A stretch of DNA of 64,000 bases from Dacryopinax spathularia (lineage: Eukaryota; Basidiomycota; Dacrymycetes; Dacrymycetales; Dacrymycetaceae). The stretch lies in NCBI GenBank assembly GCA_037974965.1, contig JBBPFI010000014.1:372001-436000 (forward strand), given 5' to 3'. Each line of letters begins with the position of its first letter. Position 1 is the stretch's first letter. The notes beneath the pieces are model-generated. The model saw only the letters and a list, made by a program, of their open reading frames with translations, ran no database searches and was not told the DNA's origin. This document shows, piece after piece, positions 23,760 to 35,400 of this stretch. Both the position numbers and the translations under genes were made by a program.

Positions 23760-25119
23760 TAAGCGAGTTATTGTAACCCGTCTTAGAGGCAGGGCAGAGA
23801 GTAACAGAGGGCGTTAGAGTGCTATCAGATGATTGGCTGATTGTTGCGAGAATGCTGCGAGTAGCGATGTCAACCTGCGAGCTGTGCAGAACACATCGCC
23901 AAGCTGCGCAGCGACGTGTTGTTATATACGCCTTCCTTTAGCGCGCACTTTGCGCAGAGACGAAGAGGGGGAAAGTGAGTAGTGACGGCACGCGGTGAGG
24001 CAGACTGCGACGCGCACGACATGAATTGCATGAGATAATCATAGCGTGGGCCGAAACACGCATAGAATCAGATGCCAGTCAGCTGCAGTTCAGAGAGGGG
24101 GGGGGGGGGGAGCAGGAGGGGCATCAATACTGCGCCCATGCATCGGATTGCTCGGAGGCCGGAGGAGACCTCGGCACTTGGCGGATTTGCTGACACATCC
24201 TTTTTCTGGCGGGTGTGTACAGGTCGAATAGGAGGGAATGACTGAGGAAGAAGATGCTAGGTTGCCAGGGAAATGGGATGACTACGCCGCGGTTGTGACT
24301 CGCTGCGCCGGCATTCAGGGACTTTGACAAACGAGAAGAGGCAGGCAGGGGCACACGACGGGGGACACGCGGCTCCAACGGCCGGCGGGCTGAGACACGA
24401 AAAGAAGCCATCGACAAGTAAACACAAGTCCGGTTATGTTTGGCCGCTTTTGAGGGAATGGGAAACTGTACAGGAGAACCGGAGGCCGAAAGGTTCATGT
24501 CGATTTCGACACTACATACAACGCAAAGCGGGCACCGGGAAATTGGGGGCGAGGAAGGCAAAGGGGCGCAGAAGGGGCGCGTCGTGGAGCGAAAGGGCTG
24601 GAAGTGGGAAACGAGGGGGTGCGCCGATGATGACGGCATCACCGCCTCAAATCATCGGCACTGCCACCAGCTTGTGATTTTGACTTTTGTTTCTCAGGCT
24701 TCTCTTCCCGGAAGCACCCGGTAAGGACCCACAGAGCCGAGTGTGGCCAGGAAAGCTGGTTACGTGAAAAGGCTTACGACGACGAGACAAACCCACCCAG
24801 CAGCTGAGCGACCTGCTTGTCGCTCATGGCACAGACTCTCGCTCTGCACGTACGCGTCCCTTATACGGCAACTAGAACTTTCTTTGTGATAACGATTGTC
24901 ATCCGATGTCAACTGGAATAAGAAATGACATTGCGTCATGCTGTCGTCTAGGAGAGAACTGCATTTTGTTACAGACTTCATACGGATACTGAAAACCGGA
25001 GAAAAAAGGAACTGGAATACTTGAGAACGCAACGGCATTGTCCACAAAAAACCTGTCGTCGACGCCTTGGTTGAGGGTTTGCATGAAAAGCTGTTTGCGT
25101 GCATGTGGCCGATGACCGT
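23760..25119. other. Intergenic region between the small unknown gene and DMC1
   Basis: About 1.36 kb without a supportable gene. It includes a run of 14 G (24097-24110) and a purine-biased plus strand from about 24040 to 24640. A 172-codon minus frame (24124-24642) is low-complexity and lacks family motifs. Confidence 0.4.
24097..24110 (+). repeat. Homopolymer run of 14 G
   Basis: Fourteen consecutive G following CAGAGA. It lies about 340 bp upstream of the start of the small unknown gene (minus strand). A sequencing-length error is possible in such a run. Confidence 0.9.
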
Positions 25120-27442
25120 CTAAGAATCGGTCCATCCGCCCTCGTCCAGCTTGTACGTCGCTTCCGTCTCCGGCAAGTCGGGGCTGTCCACCAGCTTGGC
25201 TACCCGCTCTTCGGCGCGACCTGCATCGGATTGATCCAAATTAGCCGGAACAAATCTCCAATCACATGAACAGGACATTACCTTTACGTAGGAAGACTCT
25301 GGTAGTAGATGCGTGCGAAAGGACGTGTCCACCGATAGGACGCAAGACCGGCGCGAATGACATCGCCCCGGGATCAGCTACGTCACATAGGCTGGTCAGA
25401 CGACATGGCCTCTACCTGAGGATCGAGGAACTCACATTGTACCTGGTTCGTAAGCAGGACGGCCACCTTGGTGTGGGGTGAGCGTGTCAAGCAAAGAAAG
25501 CGCACTATACATACATTGAACTCCTCGGCGAGCTTGACGAGACGAGAGAGCAGCTGACATGGTGAGTGGTTAGACACAGTCCGAACGGCTAGCGTTCAAA
25601 GCTTTACCTGGCCTAGCTACATAGTCCGTGAGAACGAGAGCTCTCTTCGCAGAACGAATGGCATACCTTCTGCTGACGCTCGCTCAGTTCACCACGGCCG
25701 GAGTAGTCCGTTCTGTGATGTTTCAGCAGCTATATCACAGCCAGAACACCTTGATCCAACCTGAACAATGCGAGGATGCTGTCGACGATCTGGCAAACGG
25801 TAATAAGCGACGGATCTGGTGCAGAACGACGCAAGACTGACGAGCAGGCGATAGTTCTTCTCTTCCGCGAAGCGACAGGCCAGGTCTTGGATGAGTTCCA
25901 TCTGCGAGCGATAAGCAAACTCAGAGCAACAGAACAGGCAATAGTGTACCTGGTGTTCACTATTATATGCGCGAGCTTTCCAAAGAAGACAGATTAGTAC
26001 GCAGTTGCAAAGCTTTCCATAACTGCTGGTGGCGCACCATAGAGGATGTTGTCTTGAATGCTCGACGTATCTTGAATGCTGAATCTTTCCGCGATCGCTT
26101 TGACACGCTGAGGGCGGAACGTTCCTATGTAAGCGCTCAGAAGAAAGTTCTACATTTTTCTCATTTGAAGAACCTTACCTTCCGTGTCGATATATGCGAC
26201 CTTAGCAAATCGTTAGGTTGAGCTAATCGTGCTCGAATGTGGAACGGACCTTGCCTCCAGCACCTCCCATGTCACGGGGCATCTGAGCGGTAACACAAAG
26301 GGTATGGCAAAGCTGGGTTTTGCCCGTGCGGAATTCTCCATACACTGCAACATAGGCTCAGCAAAGGTACACCATACAACCGCTGAGCTTGCCTTCGGAG
26401 ATGGACTGCGTCTCAAAGCCGCCTGCGCTGGGTGAGCCTTTGTAATGTCACCCACAAGCATTCACAACGCACCTCCCAGAATGGCGTCCACAGACTTGGA
26501 TCCAGTGGAGATATGGAGAACTTTCTCCCTCCTGTTCACCAGTTCGGTACCCGTAATGAAGCTGCTTCCCTGAGTCCGGTTCAATCGTAAAGCGCGGTCA
26601 TAAATAAGATCTCGCGCACCGAGAGTTTGGTTGTGGCCTCCTGCACCAGCCTGTCAAGCGTGCCACGGAGCCAGTCTCAGTGAAAGGCTCACCTTGATCT
26701 TGTCCACCTTCGCCTCCGACAAGCCCTGTAGGAGGTATGTAGTCGCACAGCGAACTGCCCCGGGCGTTTGAGACGTACCTTGATTTTCCCTAGAGCCCGT
26801 TTGGTCGTCATGCGTACGCTGCCAACGGTATACAGGCCGGCACTCTACAGGCTGATGAGGCAAAGATAGTACAAAGGAGTGATGCGAACAACCTTGAGCT
26901 TCGAGATGTCCTGCGCGCTGATACCCTGCGTTGAAACGTTGAGTATATGCGTCGGCAAGCGAGAAGAGGTCCGTGGTGGGTTCAAACAACGACAGAGTCC
27001 GAGCCAGGCGATCGTAGCAGCAGTTGACAGAACGGAAGAGCAGCATATATGCGCTCCACATTGCAGCTCAACGTGCTACTACCTCTAGAAAATCGCCAGC
27101 ATGGCGGGCTCGCCCCAGAAAACGCAGGCATGGAAGTAGACGTGCATATGAGCCGAAAGTGCAGCATATATGCACTTCCACCACATCCAGAAAGGTTGAG
27201 GAGAAGTGAGAGCGAGCACTTACGTGGCTCTGTAGTTCATCGATACTGTCGAACTCCTTACTCTGCGTCTGGAGGGTGACATCAGAAGGATCCCCTCGTC
27301 GAGCAAGCGAGGACAGACGTACCTCTGGCTCGACCTCTTGCGGAGCAGGGGTGGTAGAGCGAGAGCCAAACCCGGAGGTGTCAGCCTCGGTATCATGCGT
27401 GTTGGCGCGGTCTCGATTTTTAGTAGCTCCGCGAGGTGCCAT
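25120..27442 (-). CDS. DMC1: Meiotic RecA-family recombinase Dmc1
   Basis: Strand-exchange recombinase acting at meiotic double-strand breaks. Start at 27442 ([12 protein letters not shown]). A disordered head of about 60 residues precedes the helix-hairpin-helix region ([22 protein letters not shown]). The RecA core shows Walker [15 protein letters not shown] (about 26335-26295), [37 protein letters not shown], Walker [15 protein letters not shown], then [59 protein letters not shown] and the end EGGWTDS at 25120. GGHVLSHAS and the ADPGA segment favour Dmc1 over Rad51. The gene has at least twelve introns of 45-60 nt; every junction I tested keeps frame, so it looks intact. This implies a sexual cycle, now or recently. 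Confidence 0.93.
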
Positions 27443-27725
27443 TGTAGAGGATACGGCAGATGAATAGACGGTAAACTGGGAGTGGGGAGAGAGGAGGGAG
27501 AGCGTTGGAAGGAGAGAGACATTCAGCCTTATGAGGGGAAGTTGCTCAGAGCGCTCACGTGGTATTCGTCGCATTTCCGACTCCGCGGCGTGATATCAGA
27601 AAGAGCGCGTCGCATCCAAATCGGGAAGCGAACAAAGCTCCATAGCAAACAGATCGCTCGGATCCGTCCATTAATACAATGTAGGATTTATTGGAGTATA
27701 GTTGTCGGATACATATGTCGTAGCA

Positions 27726-28339
27726 TCAAGAGGATTTCGTAATATGCTTGTCAGAATGTCCAAGGCTCTTGCCCGGTTCCACAATATCTCGAATGCGCTG
27801 CTTCTACTCCGGGCATGAGACATGGGAATGTGCGAGGAGACTGTCGGCGCACCAGTTCCTTCAGCTCTGGGAACCCTCCGGCCACTTTCCTATCCCATAT
27901 GAGCTTCGATTCCCCGCCCACATATAGCCACACGCGGAAACGGCCTCCGGTTTCTGGAGAGTTGAGCGGAACAAGGGCGATGCTCTTGATCGTTGGCGGG
28001 GGAAACGTCAAAAAGAGTTCCGTCTGAACCCACGTCGCCCGGTGCAGCCTGAACAGCGTCAAAACAGAAAGCGATGAAATCATTGAAGGGTGCCTACCAA
28101 CGACACTGGAGTGACGATCAGTTGATGATGGGGACGACACACGAAGCCAGACTCACGCGGTCACAAAACTCGATTACAACGTGCGGCTCAAGTGCATCAA
28201 CTTTGGGAGCTACAAATGTCGCAGGGTCTAGTGGATTCGGGGTCACCCCTTCCTGCAATGGTGGAGCACTTGTTATTCTCGCGATTGTAGGAGGATCGCA
28301 CTGTCCGGTTGGACAATCCGAGTCCTGGCTGGTTGTCAT
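27726..28339 (-). CDS. SelW/SelT/Rdx-family thioredoxin-fold protein with CxxC motif
   Basis: Putative redox protein of 154 residues. Exons are 28339-28157, 28098-28105 (8 nt), 28048-27853 and 27803-27726; the total of 465 nt is divisible by three and ends in TGA. The head (MTTSQDSDCPTGQCD) is disordered. The Rdx fold begins VVIEFCDRCRWLHRATWVQ, where the second Cys of the CDRC motif comes wholly from the 8-nt exon. Later blocks are FRVWLYV, KLIWDRKVAGGFPELKEL, then KQRIRDIVEPGKSLGHSDK, matching the conserved Rdx tail. Animal SelW/SelT carry selenocysteine at the second Cys; here it is TGT (Cys). Introns are 49-51 nt. Family identity is firm; substrate and partner are unknown. Confidence 0.93.
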
Positions 28340-30191
28340 CTCGGGATGTCGGAGGCGGTGGGTGAGCAAGTACGGCTCTACTAGGGTCCGCTTGACGAAG
28401 AGCTCTTCCTCCCAAGCCGCCAATAGGGAGCTCGAAACCCAGACGTCTCGGGCTGGTTGACGACCCTTTGAAACCCCCATACGGCGAATCCACTCACCCT
28501 AGTATTGATTTCTGGCTTACAAGACTTGCGATACTCGACTGTTAGATTCTTAACTTCCCCTTCTCCGGCGCGGAGTTGCTGGCTCTGGGACGGCTGCTGT
28601 CGACAGCACAAGCTCAGCGGATTTTCTGAAGATAGGAGTCACAGACAGGAGGAACATGGCTGGCAGAATCCATGGAGTTCAATGCTGTCTGCTATGCCGA
28701 GCTCGAGAAGATGATATTCCACGGCCATGTGAGCTGAGAGCACGTTTCCCCCTTGCAGCGATTCTTTCTCGCCATTGTGTCCGGGCAGCGTTGAACTCTT
28801 CCTCCATGATTACCTTTATCTCTCCTCCCGCAGTCGCTCACTCACTCTGGCAAGCGTTCCTCTGACTCTCATGGGCTGGACGAATCGAGCGTTGTGCGAA
28901 TCACGGGTTCTCTCAAGGATCAGCGCGACGTTCCTGTTGTTTCTCCTTTTTAAATGCAGTCCGGGGCAGGCTTGTTTGCTTCGAATGCCGTCAGAAATGC
29001 CCCGGCAGTACCCCGTGGCTGATTCGTATTGGCCGTACTTCTGCAGAGCCAAAATCCAGTCTACTGCAGCGTCCACAGCTGGATACCTTCTACATGTTGC
29101 AGAGCGGGATGAGTGTCTCCAAGCGCACAAGGCGTATCATCGTATACAAGCTATGAGCGCCACGGTCCCTTCGTTGGCAAGTGAACGACCGACGTCAGTG
29201 ATGTTCCTCCCATTCTCCTGCCGACACCGTATCATCTCCCACTCCTTCCCCGCTGCTGGGGTTGGGACGTCATGCCGATTGTAGCGAATGAACGACATGT
29301 TCGCCACCGGCGTCTTCCCGACCCTCCAACCGATCGGTCCCCGGCGCAGCGACCGCCGCAGTGAGCCGCCCGACTTCCCTCGGCCCGCTGAGCGGTCAAG
29401 CATACTTTCCCATGACCTTGATCCGGCGCCGAATGTTGCACGGTCGCCGTGATCAACTTTCCCACACGGTATATCTGCTTGCCGTACGCGTACGGCGAGC
29501 GACATCGGCGCCAAGGTGAGCGTGCGAACCGAAATCAAGGGACTCCATTCATTCTGACTGCTCGTGATTGTTACCAGAAGAACAAGCGCCCAAGTGAGAA
29601 CATAGGGAACGAAGAAGATGTACCCCACAACGCCACAATTCCCCGCTGATGTATCCATCTGTGTTTTGAAATTTTGTTGGTCCCCTATTCAAACTGAATT
29701 AACTGGGCTGAGAAGCCCCAAAGAAGCGCTAAACCCATCATTGAAGCGCTGGGCCCCACGAACACACTGTAAAATTGGGGTGACTGTTTCTTCTGTTCAT
29801 TATTTGGTCTTGGGGATACACTACCAGCGAATTGCTGTTAGGGAATAAACGCTATGCTATAGCTATCGATCAATAATTTGGAATGTGGGATAACTTGTTA
29901 TAGTGATGATTTTCAGAATTCACTTGAGGAGCGAGGAAGAATTTTTGGAATGAATTTAGAGGAGAGAAAGGACGAATGAGCCACACTGCCGTAAGACCCT
30001 AGGAACAAGGAAAAGGACCATAGGAAGAAGGATAGTTTTGAGCACGGGAGAAGTGCAAATAGTCGTGGGTAGGTTATCCTGCTCCGAGAGCATAGGAATC
30101 AAACAGGAGAAATAGGGGAGACCGCAATCATTGTCCTCAGGCCTTGTTAGAGACAGCACATTCCGCCTGTGCGCAGGAGGCAAGGACGAGC
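28340..30191. other. Intergenic region, possible uncharacterised gene
   Basis: About 1.85 kb upstream of the Rdx gene and downstream of the arrestin gene. A minus-strand frame at 29137-29658 starts MDTSAGNCGVVGYIFF and has one hydrophobic segment (YIFFVPYVLTWALVLLVTI), which could be a membrane anchor, but the rest shows no family motif. The stretch 29650-29950 is AT-rich and may be terminator or promoter DNA. Confidence 0.35.
29137..29658 (-). CDS. Doubtful open frame with one predicted membrane segment
   Basis: 173 codons without introns. Residues about 11-32 are strongly hydrophobic; the remainder is Arg/Gly-rich and lacks recognisable motifs. Possible short introns would change the reading after residue 35. 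I include it only because the region would otherwise be empty and the N-terminus looks like a signal anchor. Confidence 0.15.
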   Translation of the reverse strand: MDTSAGNCGVVGYIFFVPYVLTWALVLLVTITSSQNEWSPLISVRTLTLAPMSLAVRVRQADIPCGKVDHGDRATFGAGSRSWESMLDRSAGRGKSGGSLRRSLRRGPIGWRVGKTPVANMSFIRYNRHDVPTPAAGKEWEMIRCRQENGRNITDVGRSLANEGTVALIACIR

Positions 30192-32483
30192 TTAGGCAAG
30201 CAGAGGATCATCCTCCGCTACCCTCATGCGCATCCACGATTCCTCCAGACCGCTCGCCGCAGTGCCGGCATTACCCGTATATCCCGCATACCCAGGCCAT
30301 GGCCTCTGCTCGCCGACTCTCAGCGCACCACACGGCGCGCGAGAGTAGGCGCTTACGGGGAGCTGGAGCTCGCGTTCCTCGGAGCTCGCGCGGGAGTAGG
30401 GCGGGCTGGGAGGAGCGGACCGGGACTGGGGCGTGGCTGTCTGCGACAGGGAGCGATACAGATCGGTCTGGGCCGCATGCTGAGGTTGCGATTGAGGCTG
30501 AGGCGGGGCTGGCAACGGGCGCTTGGCTGTGGCGGTAGGGATAGCGCTGGGCGCGGCTCCGACACCCCAGCCGTACCCAGCCTGAACTTGCGAGCAGGCG
30601 TACGAGGGCGGGAGGTCAACATCGGGAGGGTCGTAGGAGTTCGTCCGGCTCAGTGGGACCTGATGCTCTCGCTGCTTCGAGCTGATCGCAGGTGGAGGCG
30701 AAGTTGCCCGCACGCTTGGGGCGTACGAGGACGAAGCTGCCGAAGAGGACGACGAGGCGGTCGTCATGCTGGGCGTCGATGTCGAGTAAGGACGCGAGCC
30801 TGAGGCGGAAGCGACGCTCTCGGCTGCTCCAAGCTCAGGGACGAGGGTCACAGGCTCAACAAAGGTAAAATGCTGGTCGTCTTCCTTGCCTGGCGCTGCG
30901 AACCGGACATGCACGGCGTAGCTGACGTCCAGGCCGCCGAAGGTGAATGAGGGTTCGAGCGGTGCGCCGTTGGTAGAGGAAGCGGAAAGCTGGATCTCGC
31001 CCCTGACCAGACGGACGTTCTGGGCCGCGTGACGGACCTGCCAACAATTGGCTACTGAGACGGTTTCCCACGTCCATTCTTGGTGGTTCTTGTCATGTTT
31101 GCCATGCGAGTGAGAGTGCGAAGGAGTGCATTTCTTGGGGCAGATGCACTTGGACATCGCGAACCCGCAGGCCACGCACCAAACGCTTACTGGGTGAGGG
31201 ATGGCGGTCGGAACGTACCGGACTGCACGACGGAGGTCGACTGCGATTGCAATGGGTGAGTCAAGCACGTCGGGCGCGACGTTCGCCTCGTCGGAGAGCG
31301 TAATGGTGAACGGCAGAGTTGTCCGGACAGGGTACGCGAGCGGAGCGGCGAGAGCAAGAGTAGCACGCAGCGAAACATCGCGTTGTCCCAGCTGGGTACC
31401 GCGCACCGTGGCGGTCGACAGGTGCCAGGCGCTCCTGTCTGTCGGCCACTCGCCGGATGTGCCCGCTGCACTCCAAGAGACAAGCGGCTGCTTCTCCGGT
31501 CGCGGGCGAGGGTGAAAGATAATTGGGACATTGAGCACATCGTCCCCACATACTCGTCGCGCTGCACGGCTCTTCCGCTTGATCCGGAGTGAGAAGACAT
31601 ACTCGATTTTGGTGTTCGGGGAGAGAGCGGATGTCCAGCTGGTTGGTAATGGGGAGCCATTCGATCCAACGCTTGGGAAGGTGAAGGAGAACGGCAGCGT
31701 ATGCGTACCATCCAATGTTGACGTGCGTGGTGCAGGCTGGGGTAAGGCAGGAGTGAGGAGGGAGAGCGTGTGAGAGAGGAAGGAGGTCACTTCGCCTGAC
31801 GGAGTGAACAGGCGGCCTTCGACCTGTTTCCTTCTTGTCAGCCGCTGCTTTGAAGGTGGCTGGTGGACGAAAGAGGCACTCACAGTGATCATCACGTCCT
31901 TGATTGACCTGAGCTTGGACTGCTCGAGTACTACCTCACCCGTCACTGGGCACTGACCGTGAAACACGGGCATCTGCTCCGGCGAGCTTGCACCACTGTT
32001 GAGTGATAGGGTGACATAAGGGAACGAGGCTTGTTCGAGCCTGTATGTGTGTGTTACGATCGGGTGAGCGTAGAGCGATGCGAATGACTGTGGGCCGCTC
32101 GTTCCGTGGGAGTGGCCGTCGTGAGAGTTTGACTTTGCAAGTGTTGACAATATCGGGTTTGTTGATACGCCTGATACCGGTTTTAAGGGCGTTGGTGAAC
32201 CTCTCCGTGAGAGGGTGGAAGTGCGGGATGGACCGTGGAGCTTCATCATCGTCGACCTCTCTTCGTATTGACGTGGCTGACAATGAGGCGAAAGGAGATG
32301 GAGGAGGAGAATGGGGGTCAGGGGCACGAGAGGGGTTATATGGACGCCTCCCTGGGATTGTGAAGTGCGACGATGGAAGGGATGGGTCTGTGCCTGGCAG
32401 CGGGGGATCGGTGACTGTCCAAACAGAGTCAGGGGATCACCCGTTTCGCGCTTGGTCAGTGAGGGGAAGGGCGAAATAGGCAA
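30192..32483 (-). CDS. Arrestin-like trafficking adaptor with PPxY motif and Cys/His-rich insert
   Basis: Alpha-arrestin-type adaptor, expected to link membrane cargo to an Rsp5/NEDD4 ubiquitin ligase. The frame is open for 763 codons; start is 32483 or the in-frame Met-Met at about 32249. The arrestin N-lobe includes VTLSLNSGASSPEQMPVFHG, QCPVTGEVVLE and LPFSFTFPS; the C-lobe includes YVFSLRIKRKS, VNVPIIFHPRP-like sequence and LPFTITLSDEANVAPDVLDS. Between lobes and tail lies CVACGFAMSKCICPKKC followed by HSHSHGKHDKNH, a Cys/His-rich insert not usual in arrestins. The tail (about 30200-30800) is Ser/Pro-rich with VDLPPSYACS, a PPxY motif that binds WW domains. A small intron could be hidden because the frame stays open. 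The arrestin call rests on fold-like blocks, not a catalytic motif. Confidence 0.75.
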   Translation of the reverse strand: MPISPFPSLTKRETGDPLTLFGQSPIPRCQAQTHPFHRRTSQSQGGVHITPLVPLTPILLLHLLSPHCQPRQYEERSTMMKLHGPSRTSTLSRRGSPTPLKPVSGVSTNPILSTLAKSNSHDGHSHGTSGPQSFASLYAHPIVTHTYRLEQASFPYVTLSLNSGASSPEQMPVFHGQCPVTGEVVLEQSKLRSIKDVMITVSASFVHQPPSKQRLTRRKQVEGRLFTPSGEVTSFLSHTLSLLTPALPQPAPRTSTLDGTHTLPFSFTFPSVGSNGSPLPTSWTSALSPNTKIEYVFSLRIKRKSRAARRVCGDDVLNVPIIFHPRPRPEKQPLVSWSAAGTSGEWPTDRSAWHLSTATVRGTQLGQRDVSLRATLALAAPLAYPVRTTLPFTITLSDEANVAPDVLDSPIAIAVDLRRAVRYVPTAIPHPVSVWCVACGFAMSKCICPKKCTPSHSHSHGKHDKNHQEWTWETVSVANCWQVRHAAQNVRLVRGEIQLSASSTNGAPLEPSFTFGGLDVSYAVHVRFAAPGKEDDQHFTFVEPVTLVPELGAAESVASASGSRPYSTSTPSMTTASSSSSAASSSYAPSVRATSPPPAISSKQREHQVPLSRTNSYDPPDVDLPPSYACSQVQAGYGWGVGAAPSAIPTATAKRPLPAPPQPQSQPQHAAQTDLYRSLSQTATPQSRSAPPSPPYSRASSEERELQLPVSAYSRAPCGALRVGEQRPWPGYAGYTGNAGTAASGLEESWMRMRVAEDDPLLA

Positions 32484-35400
32484 TCTCAGAGGGGCGGGTC
32501 ACTGGGCGAAATGGGCGAATGGGCGATGGCGAGTCAGCACACGGAGGCAGATTCCGGGTCTTCAACAACGCCGGGGGGAACCAAGGGGGAGGAGATCGAC
32601 CGTGATTGTTGGTGATGATAATGGGTGACTGCGGTTGAGCAGCGGTGACTCCTTGGCTGGCTGGGCGAGAGCGGGGGAGTTGAGGGAGGAGATGAGTTGT
32701 TAAGCACTGACGGGGGTGTTATATCCCCCTCAGATCTCGATGTCGAATGCTAGAGCGGTGCGCGCCTGTGCTCGCCCTCGAAAGAGTTGTTGCTTGAGTG
32801 GGCGCTCAGCCGGAAATGGAAGAGCGCTCGCTGGCAGCGGTGCCGTCCTTACAGGGCCGGCAGGGATAGACGGGGAGAATTCGATAGCGGGGAAGGGAAG
32901 GGTTGGATAGGCGCCTGTGCGGACTGGCTGAAGGGATGACGCTTTGGGCTGTGGGCGATTGATCGAATTTGGCAGGCGAAGTGGGCACGAGGCAGCTCGG
33001 GCTGGTTGAGCCGATGGAAGGGTGTAACCTCTCGCGGGCGGTTGGGGAACTGCTACCTGCGAATGGATAGCTGGCTGGAAGGGAAGAGATGGCTGGCGAG
33101 CGCTAGCCGGACGTCTGACGTGGGGGGAGCGAACAGGAGCGCAAGACGGAGGGAGGAAGGTCTTATACCGTATTGTACCCCCTCTCTGTCATTCGGCCGC
33201 TGACGAGGCATCTCTGCCCACCGAGATATGACTACAGTACACTATTCCTGACCACGCACACGCAACACACATCCACACCGTACCCATTTCGCATACCGCC
33301 GAAATCGCAGTCAGACGGTGCTCGCCGAGCCGGCGCCCATTGCGGACGATCATGCCGCGTACACACGTCCACACGCTTCCCCCTTCCTACTATAATCCGT
33401 TCGGTCGCCCGGATAGGCAGGACCAAGCGGGCGAAAGGATGGGGACGAGCCGCTGCTGACCTGATCCACACCTTCGCTCGCCGATCCTTCGCCGATTAGT
33501 AAGCGCCTCCGCCCGGGACCTTTCAGGGAGTGGACTCGCACGTTCTCCCGTCTTCCTGCTACCCTATCCAACTGGCCCCGGCAGTTCGGCCCTCGGCGAA
33601 AGCCTGACGCGGTGGGCCACATACGACGCAGTTTGCAGTCTGCAAGTCTACCAGGCAGGAGAGCGCGTCCTATCGGCCGCTCGGCGCCTGCCCTCCATCG
33701 TTACATCACTACTCCTCGCAGCTCTTCTATAACCTACAATAGCGCTTCAGGACGATTCCTATCCTCTCCGGGCTGCACGTCACTCCAGCGCTCCGATACC
33801 CATCGGCCGTGTCCTCCATACCGTGCCTAGCATAACGTGTCTTGAGACCACCTGATATAGACCAGCCTGCGATCGGGACGAAACGGCCGCATCCGACAGA
33901 CGGGCGCTGCCGGTCTGTCGGCATACGCGCCGACCTACCTGGAGGAATGACACGTCACTACAATACCGAGTTGCTGGTGCAACATGGATACTCAACCCAG
34001 TGACAGCTTGTACTACGACGAGTCACCAGATGGTGGCAAGTTCGACAGAACGCCGCACCATTCCGAGCCGCAGCAATGCACAGTCATCCCCTCGTAATTA
34101 TCCACGTATCGACCCATTTATATCCGTGAAGACCGACGTGGAGCACATATCGCGGGGACGTAGTCGAGGAATGTCAACAACAGAAGAGCAGCTCAATCAC
34201 TCCTACACGCAGCTCGGCTGACGCCGCGGCCTCCTCCCCGCCGTGTACAAACCCTGGCTTAGCGCGCCCCGGTCTGCCATATTCAGCACTAGCGCCATCG
34301 CCTTCCATTCCTGATGCTTGATGCTTGACAACGATCAATAGATCGCGCCCCGTCTCATTTCAATATACGTACGCGTCAATAGATTGCCTCCCCGACTAGG
34401 GGCGTCGTGGCGGCTCCTGACTAACTCAACAAAGGTAAACAAAAGGAATGACCCTCCTGACCGAGCCATGCACTTTACCGACGGCAACCCCGAGGCTAAT
34501 AGTTGGGCGCGGCTGATGTAAGCTTATTCAGTTTGCGTCCTGAGGCGCGGACGTGGGAATGACTGGGGAGGAGCGGGGCGTGGATTTGTCAGCGGAGGGC
34601 TGTTCGTTGTTCGTGCGGGCCTCGCTGCGGGGGAACAACGTCATGGATGACTTCGTGGTTCTAAGGAGGTATGAAGGTGTTCTCTCCTTTCGATGTTGCG
34701 AGACGAAGAAGGCTCAACACATCATTGTTGAGCGGGCGGAGCCTGCTGACTCGAAGGCGGGGAAACAGAGAGCGGGGGAGGCGCTACAGACCAGCTTGTC
34801 TAAAGCGGAAAGCCAAAGTCGCCGGCGGCGCCGGTACCGAGCAGATTGTCATCCACCCTGAGTCCTGCCGCCCTCAATCCAAAAGGAGGAGGATGCGGAA
34901 GGATGAGTCAGCCCCGTCATTTCCTCTTTCGCTCTTGTCCAGCGAAAGAAGTCTGGTAGGAGTCGGCCGACTATGCCCAGCTCCTGGCTACGTGCGCAGA
35001 CCAGCTGATGGTTATTCTTGTGACAGTAGTGCAGGGGAACTCGGGCGGAGCATGCCCTGCTCATCATAAGGAGCAACCCGGGTTCCGGGCATTTCCTCGC
35101 TCCGGGAGACCGGCGCGACGCGTACAAGGACGAGGACACGTCATTGTCGGACCGTCAGTCCGCAACCCAAGATGGAGCCCGAGCTGGCGGGCTCAGCCGG
35201 ACGGGTCGTTTCTTCTCCAGTTGTTGGCAAGCACCAGTTGTTGGCTTTGTACTGTATGATCGGCCCGTTCGCATCGGCGGGAGGTACGCCCAGCTGGGCC
35301 GGCGATAAACAACTAAGCCGTAACGCCGACCACCGACAGAGTCCGCACACATGGGCTGGTACGTGGAACGCGTCGGGCGACGGCTGCCTGCCTTCACTGC

